In this document: positions 26,396-33,013 of the stretch, piece by piece
How positions within the stretch are numbered: position 1 is the stretch's first letter
Layout: every line of letters starts with the position of its first letter
Source: RGIG9115 sp045648165
Lineage (GTDB): Bacteria > Bacillota > Clostridia > UBA1381
Assembly (NCBI GenBank): GCA_045648165.1
Contig: JAZRNL010000012.1
Span: 1-64,000 of the forward strand
Length of the DNA: 64,000 nucleotides
Reading direction: 5' to 3'
Notes under the pieces: generated by a model
What the model was told of the DNA's origin: nothing
Databases searched by the model: none
Seen by the model: only the letters and a program-made list of their open reading frames with translations
Program-made: the position numbers and the translations under genes

Positions 26396-28483
26396 ATGAA
26401 GGACAGATTTTTTGGAGTGTTGCAACGCGTTGGGCGTTCTTTTATGCTTCCCATTGCACTACTTCCTGTTGCGGGATTGCTTCTTGGTATAGGAAGCTCG
26501 TTTACAAATCCAACAACCCTTGAAACCTACGGGCTTACCAACGTAATACACGAGGGCGGGCTTTTGTATACAGTTCTCGATATTATGAGTAAAACCGGCA
26601 GTGTGGTATTTGACAATCTGCCTCTTTTATTTGCTATTGGTGTAGCTATTGGTATGGCAAAGCGGGAAAAAGAGGTTGCAGCACTTGCAGGAGCAGTTTC
26701 TTACCTTATTATGCACAGCGCAATAAGCACTCTCATTGCCGCAAATGGCGGAGTCTCCGCAATGGCTCCCAACTCCACAGCAATGGTGCTTGGAATAACA
26801 TCGCTTCAGATGGGCGTTTTCGGAGGTATAATAGTGGGACTTGGGGTTGCGGCACTTCACAACCGTTTTTATAAAATAGAGCTTCCTAAGGTGCTTTCGT
26901 TTTTTGGCGGTACGCGGTTTGTTCCGATTATATGCAGTATAGTTTATCTTCTTGTGGGTGTGTTGATGTTCTTTGTGTGGCCCTGGGTACAAAGGCTTAT
27001 TGCAGGTCTTGGCGCGCTGGTTCTTAATTCAGGCTATGCGGGTACCTGGGTTTACGGGATAATTGAGAGAGCGCTTATACCTTTTGGTTTGCATCACGTT
27101 TTCTATATGCCTTTTTGGCAAACGGAGCTTGGAGGTTCAATGCTCATTGACGGAGTGCTTGTTCAGGGTGCTCAGAATATATATTTTGCGCAGCTTGCAT
27201 CAAGGTCAACGGGTAGGTTTGCTGTTGAAGCAACAAGGTTTATGTCCGGTAAATTCCCGTTTATGATATTTGGGCTTCCGGGGGCGGCATATGCTATGTA
27301 CAGGGCTGCCCGTCCTGAAAAGAAAAAGATTGCAGGAGGACTTTTGCTCTCCGCTGCTTTGACTTCTTTGCTTACGGGTATTACAGAACCTCTTGAATTC
27401 ACCTTTTTATTTGTAGCGCCTCTTATGTATGTGGTTCACTGCGTGCTTGCCGGACTTTCATTTATGCTTATGCACATCTTTGGAGTAGGTGTGGGAATGA
27501 CATTTTCAGGCGGACTTATAGACCTTGTCCTTTTCGGAGTCCTTCAGGGTAATGCAAAGACTAACTGGGTTTGGATAGTTATTGTGGGTGCAGTGTATGC
27601 TTTGATTTATTACTTTGTTTTTTATTATATGATAACCAAGCTTAACTACAAAACCCCGGGCAGAGAAGCAGAGGGTGAGGAAACAAAGCTATATACACGT
27701 AAAGATATGAACAATAAAAATAAATCCCGGTCAGGAGCGGACAATATCAGCGGACTTATACTTCAGGGGCTTGGAGGAAAGGAAAATATTCAAGACCTTG
27801 ACTGCTGCGCAACCAGACTTCGGGTTACTGTGAAAAATGGTGAAAAAGTTTCAGAGCCTGTTCTTAAGAAAAGCGGAGCTTCAGGGGTGATTATAAAAGG
27901 CAACGGTGTTCAGGTAATATATGGGCCTCAGGTTTCAGTTATAAAATCCAATCTTGAAGATTATATGGAAAGCGGTGAGTCTCAAACACCTGCTCCATTT
28001 GAAAATGCTGATGTAGAAGTTTCCGATACAGAGTTGTTTTCGCCTATGGACGGGGAAGTGATATCTATTGAAGCAATAGAAGATGACGTTTTTTCAACGA
28101 GGGTTCTTGGTGAAGGAGTGGGAATAAAGCCTATGTCGGGTAAGCTTTATGCACCTTGTGATGGTGTAGTTGCATCTGTTTTTGAAACAATGCATGCCAT
28201 TAATATTTTATCAAACGAAGGCTGTGAGGTTCTTCTTCACATAGGTATCGACACCGTTAAGTTAAAGGGCAAGTATTTTGAAAGTCACGTTTCTCAGGGC
28301 GACAGTGTAAAAAAAGGCCAGCTTCTTATAAGCTTTGATATGGAAAGTATCAGAAAAGAAGGGTTTAGACTGACTACTGCAATGGTGGTATGTAATACAG
28401 AGGAATATGGTAGTGTTGAGATTGTTGCCAAAGGCAAAATGGTTCACGGTAAAAAAGTGCTTGAAGTAAAGAAAGGACGGTAA
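26396..28483 (+). CDS. PTS permease, glucose/N-acetylglucosamine family, IICBA
   Basis: A 695-residue three-domain phosphotransferase permease that imports and phosphorylates a hexose or amino sugar. IIC (about 1-420) starts with FGVLQRVGRSFMLPIALLPVAG, contains AIGVAIGMAKREKEVAAL and the GITEPLEF motif. IIB (about 455-530) has DLDCCATRLRV with the phospho-Cys most likely Cys471. IIA (about 555-690) has SPMDGEV, MSGKLYAPCDG and LLHIGIDTVKLKG with phospho-His615. Substrate choice between glucose and GlcNAc cannot be made from these motifs. ATG 26396 was chosen because AGGAGG lies 10 nt upstream; an in-frame TTG further up lacks a site. HPr and enzyme I genes follow directly. Confidence 0.93.
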   Translation: MKDRFFGVLQRVGRSFMLPIALLPVAGLLLGIGSSFTNPTTLETYGLTNVIHEGGLLYTVLDIMSKTGSVVFDNLPLLFAIGVAIGMAKREKEVAALAGAVSYLIMHSAISTLIAANGGVSAMAPNSTAMVLGITSLQMGVFGGIIVGLGVAALHNRFYKIELPKVLSFFGGTRFVPIICSIVYLLVGVLMFFVWPWVQRLIAGLGALVLNSGYAGTWVYGIIERALIPFGLHHVFYMPFWQTELGGSMLIDGVLVQGAQNIYFAQLASRSTGRFAVEATRFMSGKFPFMIFGLPGAAYAMYRAARPEKKKIAGGLLLSAALTSLLTGITEPLEFTFLFVAPLMYVVHCVLAGLSFMLMHIFGVGVGMTFSGGLIDLVLFGVLQGNAKTNWVWIVIVGAVYALIYYFVFYYMITKLNYKTPGREAEGEETKLYTRKDMNNKNKSRSGADNISGLILQGLGGKENIQDLDCCATRLRVTVKNGEKVSEPVLKKSGASGVIIKGNGVQVIYGPQVSVIKSNLEDYMESGESQTPAPFENADVEVSDTELFSPMDGEVISIEAIEDDVFSTRVLGEGVGIKPMSGKLYAPCDGVVASVFETMHAINILSNEGCEVLLHIGIDTVKLKGKYFESHVSQGDSVKKGQLLISFDMESIRKEGFRLTTAMVVCNTEEYGSVEIVAKGKMVHGKKVLEVKKGR

Positions 28484-28488
28484 AGACG

Positions 28489-28746
28489 GTGAAGGAGTTT
28501 GACTATACAATAAAGGACGAAATAGGACTTCATGCAAGACCCGCAGGTATGCTCTCAAAGCTTTCAAAGGCTTTTGAGAGCAAAATAACCATTTCAAAGG
28601 AAGGTAATTCAGTAGATGCAACAAAACTGATTGCTCTTATGGGAATGGGAGTAAAGTGTGGCGACATAGTAACTGTAACTGCGGAAGGCTCTGATGAGGA
28701 TGAGGCAATAGAAGAGATAAAAAGGTTTTTAGCAGAAAATTTGTAA
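28489..28746 (+). CDS. ptsH: Phosphocarrier protein HPr lacking Ser46
   Basis: The 85-residue HPr relays phosphate from enzyme I to the PTS permease. The active His15 lies in GLHARPAG (13-20). Aligning GNSVDATKLIALMGMGV to the family puts Lys46 where Gram-positive HPr has the regulatory Ser46 that HPr kinase phosphorylates. This protein should carry sugar phosphate but could not form P-Ser-HPr for CcpA-type catabolite repression, unless another residue (Thr45) serves. The start is GTG 28489, five bases after the permease stop, with AAAGGA upstream. Middle gene of a permease-HPr-enzyme I operon. Confidence 0.94.
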   Translation: MKEFDYTIKDEIGLHARPAGMLSKLSKAFESKITISKEGNSVDATKLIALMGMGVKCGDIVTVTAEGSDEDEAIEEIKRFLAENL

Positions 28747-28763
28747 TCCGGAAGGTAAGGCGT

Positions 28764-30392
28764 ATGACAAAATATACAGGTAAAAGCGTAAATGCAGGGA
28801 TTGCAATAGGAAAAATATCTGTTTTTAAACGTAATGAGCCGGAGGTAAGACGGGTAAGTGTAGAGGATACAAAAAAAGAAAAACATCGGTTTAAACAGGC
28901 GAAGGAAAAAGCCCTGTCAGAGCTTCAGGAGATTTACGGAAAAGCTTTGGTAGAGGTAGGAGAAACAAACGCGCAAATATTTGAAATTCATATGATGATG
29001 GTAGAAGATGAAGACTACAACGACGCAATAGTGAGCATCATAGAAAACCAGAAAGTAAATGCAGAATATGCGGTTGCTGTAACTTCAGACAATTTCAGGG
29101 AAATGTTTTCTTCTATGGACGATAGTTATATGCAGGCAAGAGAGGCGGATATACGTGATGTGTCAAACAGAATAATAGCATGCCTCTCCAAGGGGAGGGG
29201 GAGAGAGAATATAAAGGGTGAGAAGGTTATAATCTGTGCCGACGACCTTGCACCCAGCGAAACGGTATCATTGGACAAAGAAAACGTACTCGCATTTGTG
29301 ACTGCTCACGGATCGTCAAACTCCCATACTGCTATTCTTGCAAGAACAATGAATATTCCTGCCATAATTGGATTGGGAGAAGAGTTTTTAGCAGAAATAC
29401 AAGATGGTGATATAGCAATTGCAGACGGATTTACCGGCGAATTTTATGGAAATCCTGATGAAGAAACTTTAAACTCCGCGATAAATAAGCAATCCGTCGA
29501 GCTTGAAAAAAGCAAACTCCTCCGTGAACTTAAAGGTAAAGAGGATATAACCCTTGACGGAAAGAGGATTAATATTTATGCAAATATCGGTGGGGCTGAT
29601 AATATAGCTTCTGTTCTTATAAATGATGCCGCCGGAATAGGACTTTTCAGAAGTGAATTTATTTACCTTGAAAGTGATAATTATCCGGATGAAGAAAAAC
29701 AATTTCAGGTTTATAAAAGGGTTCTTGAAAGTATGGCAGGTAAAAAGGTAATAATAAGAACACTGGATATAGGCGCAGATAAGCAAGCAGATTATTTTGG
29801 CCTTCCATCTGAAGAAAATCCAGCTCTTGGTATGCGAGCCATAAGGCTTTGCCTTAAGCGGCCGGATGTTTTTAAGGTCCAGCTCAGAGCTTTGTACAGA
29901 GCGTCAGTTTTTGGTGATTTGGGAATAATGTTCCCCATGATAACCTCGTTGAGAGAGGTTGAAGATGTGCTTAGCCTTTGTGAACTTGTAAAGGCACAAC
30001 TCAAAGCAGAACAGATACAATTTTCTGATTCTGTTGAGCATGGGATAATGATAGAAACCCCTGCGGCAGCATTGATCAGTGACAAGCTTGCACCCATGGT
30101 AGATTTTTTCAGCATCGGCACAAATGACCTAATTCAGTATACCCTTGCCTGCGACAGGCAGAACTCTGCCCTTGACGAGTTCTGCAACCCCCATCATGAA
30201 GCTGTTTTAAAGCTGATTAGAATATCGGCAGAAAATGCACATAAAAGCGGGGCATGGGTGGGGATATGCGGCGAGCTTGCAGGTGATCTTTCCCTCACGG
30301 AAGAGTTTGTAAAAATGGGGATAGATGAGCTTTCTGTTTCGCCGTCCGTTGTGCTTAAACTGAGAGAAAAGGTAAGAAGCATAAAAATATGA
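28764..30392 (+). CDS. ptsI: PTS enzyme I (PEP-protein phosphotransferase)
   Basis: The 542-residue general PTS enzyme takes phosphate from phosphoenolpyruvate and passes it to HPr. The N-terminal domain carries HGSSNSHTAILARTMNIPAI with the phosphorylated His188. The PEP-binding barrel has RTLDIGADK, GLFRSEF, PAAALISDKLAP and FFSIGTNDLIQYTLACDR, and near the C-terminus GICGELAGD. All key residues look intact and length is slightly below the usual 570. ATG 28764 lies 17 nt after ptsH. Transcription probably ends at the hairpin about 30 nt downstream. Confidence 0.97.
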   Translation: MTKYTGKSVNAGIAIGKISVFKRNEPEVRRVSVEDTKKEKHRFKQAKEKALSELQEIYGKALVEVGETNAQIFEIHMMMVEDEDYNDAIVSIIENQKVNAEYAVAVTSDNFREMFSSMDDSYMQAREADIRDVSNRIIACLSKGRGRENIKGEKVIICADDLAPSETVSLDKENVLAFVTAHGSSNSHTAILARTMNIPAIIGLGEEFLAEIQDGDIAIADGFTGEFYGNPDEETLNSAINKQSVELEKSKLLRELKGKEDITLDGKRINIYANIGGADNIASVLINDAAGIGLFRSEFIYLESDNYPDEEKQFQVYKRVLESMAGKKVIIRTLDIGADKQADYFGLPSEENPALGMRAIRLCLKRPDVFKVQLRALYRASVFGDLGIMFPMITSLREVEDVLSLCELVKAQLKAEQIQFSDSVEHGIMIETPAAALISDKLAPMVDFFSIGTNDLIQYTLACDRQNSALDEFCNPHHEAVLKLIRISAENAHKSGAWVGICGELAGDLSLTEEFVKMGIDELSVSPSVVLKLREKVRSIKI

Positions 30393-30415
30393 TAGTTTTA
30401 AGGTTTTTACCCTTC

Positions 30416-30460
30416 TTGACAAAAGCTTTTGGTTGTTGTATAATGAACCAAAAGCTTTTT
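30416..30460 (+). promoter_or_regulatory. Promoter interleaved with a 14-bp inverted repeat/terminator
   Basis: TTGACA (30416-30421), 17-nt spacer and TATAAT (30439-30444) form a consensus promoter. The same DNA holds AAAAGCTTTTGGTT (30421-30434) and AACCAAAAGCTTTT (30446-30459), perfect arms whose 11-nt loop contains the -10 box, ending in a T-run. Read from ptsI it looks like a terminator; read as DNA it is a promoter for the downstream genes and possibly an operator. Confidence 0.75.
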
Positions 30461-30477
30461 TGGGGAGGTGGGATAGG

Positions 30478-30993
30478 TTGAAAACGCGGGATATAACACT
30501 TGGTGCAATGCTCTTGGCTATGGCACTTACGGTGTTTGTAATAGAAAGCAGAATTCCTGTTCCTGTTCCTATTCCGGGCTTTAAAATAGGGCTCTCGAAT
30601 ATAATAACCTTGGTAACCGTGTTTTTATGGGATAAAAGGTATGCTTTTACAGTCCTGATGCTAAGAATTGTGATTGGTGCTGCAATTTGCGGAAACGGTA
30701 TAGCGGTTTTGTATTCCGGAGCTGGCGGTATTGCTTGTTTTTTTGTTATGAGCTTGATGAGTAAAGTTCTTCTTGGGAAAATGATTTGTGCAGTAAGTAT
30801 GACAGGTGCGATTTTCCATAATTTTGCACAGCTTGCAGTGGCGTCGATTGTTCTTAAAAGCACCGCTGTTTTTGTTTATTTTCCACTTTTGTGCGTTCTT
30901 GGAATTATTGCAGGCTTTTTTACGGGTGTTGCAGGGAACTTTTGCATAAAAAGCAAAGTGGTTTCGGAACTTTTTAAAAGAGAGGAAAGATGA
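30478..30993 (+). CDS. Gx transporter / HepI-like membrane protein
   Basis: A 171-residue integral membrane protein of the family annotated as Gx transporter or heptaprenyl diphosphate synthase component I (PF07456-like). It has five or six hydrophobic helices; IPVPIPGFKIGLSNIITLV near residue 30 is the most characteristic segment, followed by LYSGAGGIACFFVMSL. TTG 30478 was chosen because GGAGGTG lies 7 nt upstream; starting earlier would place the promoter inside the gene. Its stop overlaps the start of apbE. This family often travels with apbE in clostridia, which suggests a link with flavin or quinone/isoprenoid supply for redox proteins. Function is not settled. Confidence 0.75.
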   Translation: MKTRDITLGAMLLAMALTVFVIESRIPVPVPIPGFKIGLSNIITLVTVFLWDKRYAFTVLMLRIVIGAAICGNGIAVLYSGAGGIACFFVMSLMSKVLLGKMICAVSMTGAIFHNFAQLAVASIVLKSTAVFVYFPLLCVLGIIAGFFTGVAGNFCIKSKVVSELFKREER

Positions 30994-31874
30994 TGTTTAA
31001 AAAATTATTAATACCGTTGTTTGCTTTGTTTTTAACCGGATGCACAAATGAAGTAAAAGACGATTTTTTTGCTATGGATACATATATGACATCGGCAATC
31101 TATGGAAATCAGGCGGATTCGGAAGCGGTAAAGTCGGAAATTTGCAGATTGGACTCTTTGCTTAAATGGGACAGAATTGATATTACCAACAGTGAGGTGA
31201 AGCTTCTTATAGATGAAGCCCGGGAACTTAAGGAATTTACGGAGGGGGCTTTTGATATTGGCGTTGCTCCTGTTCTTGAGCTTTGGGGATTTCGTGATAA
31301 AAATTATAAGATTCCTGCTGAGTCTCAAATAAATGAAATACTTGCAACAAAATCTGACAATGTAGACTTTGGCGGTATAGGCAAAGGTTATGCAGGTAAA
31401 AAAGTGAGAGAACTGTTAGTAAATCGTGGTGTAAAATCTGCAATTATATCCCTTGGGGGAAATGTGCAGACTGTTGGTGCAAGACCTGATGGTAAGTCCT
31501 GGCGTGTGGGAATACAAAATCCCGACGGTGAGGGTTATATAGGTTATACCGAGGTAGTCGACACTGCAGTGGTTACATCGGGCGGGTATCATCGATATTT
31601 CGAAACAGATGGAAGAACGTATTCCCATATCATAAATCCCGAAACAGGCTATCCTGCTGAAACGGATATAAAATCCGTAACCGTTATTTCTTTCGACGGT
31701 GCCGTTGCAGATGCTCTTTCTACTGCATTTTATGTTATGGGATGCGATAAAACAAAAGAGTTTTGCGTGAATAATAATTTTAGATATAAGGATATTTCTT
31801 TTAGTGTTATAATTATAGATTTAAACGATGAGGTCCATTGCTTTGGCAATGTTGATTTTGAGAGGAAAGATTAA
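30990..31874 (+). CDS. apbE: FAD:protein FMN transferase (ApbE), lipoprotein
   Basis: ApbE attaches FMN covalently to Thr in target proteins such as RnfG and RnfD. The 294-residue protein begins with a lipoprotein signal (LTGC, Cys18), consistent with action outside the membrane. Family motifs follow: FFAMDTYMT, FDIGVAPVLELWGF, DFGGIGKGYAGK, ISLGGNVQTVGARPDG and the C-terminal SHIINPETGYPAE and AVADALSTAFYVMG. Targets exist in this window, in rnfG and rnfD about 21 kb away. It overlaps the preceding membrane protein gene by four bases and abuts the phosphatase gene, so the three are one operon. Confidence 0.94.
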   Translation: MMFKKLLIPLFALFLTGCTNEVKDDFFAMDTYMTSAIYGNQADSEAVKSEICRLDSLLKWDRIDITNSEVKLLIDEARELKEFTEGAFDIGVAPVLELWGFRDKNYKIPAESQINEILATKSDNVDFGGIGKGYAGKKVRELLVNRGVKSAIISLGGNVQTVGARPDGKSWRVGIQNPDGEGYIGYTEVVDTAVVTSGGYHRYFETDGRTYSHIINPETGYPAETDIKSVTVISFDGAVADALSTAFYVMGCDKTKEFCVNNNFRYKDISFSVIIIDLNDEVHCFGNVDFERKD

Positions 31875-32327
31875 ATGATAAGAATTATGTTTGTGTGCCA
31901 CGGCAACATCTGCCGGAGTACGATGAGTGAATTTGTAATGAAGCATCTCGCTAATCAGGCAGGAATTTCAGATAAGATGTATATTGCATCTTCTGCCACC
32001 AGCTATGAAGAAATCGGAAACGATACTCATTATGGTACAAAGGCTATTCTTGACCGTTATAATATTCCTTACACAAAAAGAGCGGCAGTGCATCTGGAAA
32101 AATCAGACTACAGTAATTATGATTACTTTATCGGTATGGACGATGCAAATATACGCAATATGAAAAAAATACTCGGGAACGATAAAAAAATATATAAGCT
32201 TCTTGAATTTGCAGAAAGTGACCGAAGCATAAGCGACCCTTGGTATACGGGTGATTTTGATGCGACGTACACAGATGTGTTAAAGGGATGTACAGCTCTT
32301 CTGGATAGAATAAAAAAAGCACTTTAA
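31875..32327 (+). CDS. Low-molecular-weight protein-tyrosine phosphatase
   Basis: A 150-residue phosphatase of the LMW-PTP family. The P-loop VCHGNICRS holds Cys8 and Arg14, and the general acid region is SDPWYTGDF near residue 118. Such enzymes dephosphorylate tyrosine kinases that control polysaccharide production, or arginine phosphate in the McsB pathway (YwlE); the present sequence does not tell them apart. ATG follows the apbE stop with no gap. It ends in a terminator overlapping its last codons. Confidence 0.93.
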   Translation: MIRIMFVCHGNICRSTMSEFVMKHLANQAGISDKMYIASSATSYEEIGNDTHYGTKAILDRYNIPYTKRAAVHLEKSDYSNYDYFIGMDDANIRNMKKILGNDKKIYKLLEFAESDRSISDPWYTGDFDATYTDVLKGCTALLDRIKKAL

Positions 32328-32340
32328 TGTGCTTTTTTTA
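32312..32340 (+). terminator. Terminator of the Gx-apbE-phosphatase operon
   Basis: AAAAAAAGCAC and GTGCTTTTTTT pair around TTTAAT; the 5' arm overlaps the last codons of the phosphatase gene. Confidence 0.82.
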
Positions 32341-32398
32341 AATTTGACGTTTTTTCCGCCGTAGTTGTGATACAATAAATACAAAGGGAGGAATTAAC

Positions 32399-32821
32399 AT
32401 GAAATGTATTTTTAAAACACCCAAGCAACTTCAGAAGCTTATAGATGGTTACTTTAAATCCTTAGAACCCGAGTTTGTATATGATGCGGAAGGGAATATG
32501 ATTTTTGACAAATCCGGAGCCCCGGTTATGACGGAGCGCAAACCTGCAACGTTAGCATCTATGGCATATGCTATAGGACTTTCGTCAAAAAATGAACTTA
32601 ATGAACTTGAAGAAAGCGAAGAATTTGGTGAAACCGTACGAAGAGCGCTTCTTCGCACCGAGGCATATATTGAAAGAATGCTTTTTGATAAAGCAGCATC
32701 GGGAGGTGCGAAGTATCTGCTCAAAGAAAGCTTCGGTTACGAACAGTGCGATGAATCGGAGGTGAATGGTGATGGAGGGGTGGTAATACTTCCGTCTATA
32801 GATGAAGAGAAAAAAGAATAA
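32399..32821 (+). CDS. Phage terminase small subunit-like (gp3-type) orphan protein
   Basis: A 140-residue protein resembling DNA-packaging gp3 / terminase small subunits. The central part has the family's helix pattern: PATLASMAYAIGLSSKNELNELE, then EEFGETVRRALLRTEAYIERMLFD and a Gly-Ala turn before KYLLKESFGYE. The beginning (QLQKLIDGYFKSL) also matches, where the protein recognises packaging DNA. The C-terminus is acidic. No large terminase, portal, integrase or other phage gene is near. It may be a phage remnant or a domesticated DNA-binding protein. GGGAGG precedes ATG. I am fairly sure of the fold family, not of its present role. Confidence 0.65.
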   Translation: MKCIFKTPKQLQKLIDGYFKSLEPEFVYDAEGNMIFDKSGAPVMTERKPATLASMAYAIGLSSKNELNELEESEEFGETVRRALLRTEAYIERMLFDKAASGGAKYLLKESFGYEQCDESEVNGDGGVVILPSIDEEKKE

Positions 32822-32900
32822 GTGATTTTGGTTATAAGCCCGGTATATTACAGTAATTTACAAAAAAACAAGTTTACATATTTTTCTCGCTAAAAAAAGA

Positions 32901-32929
32901 TTGACTTATTAAATTTGCCGTGGTATAAT
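32901..32929 (+). promoter_or_regulatory. Promoter of the large SLH protein gene
   Basis: TTGACT (32901-32906), 17-nt spacer, TATAAT (32924-32929), followed by a leader of about 80 nt ending in AGGAGG. Confidence 0.82.
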
Positions 32930-33013
32930 ACTAACGTGGCATTGTAGGCATTTTTGTAGAAATAAGTGCTTGTATTCCCGGTAAATAATATCTAAATTCA
33001 GGAGGAATTAAAT

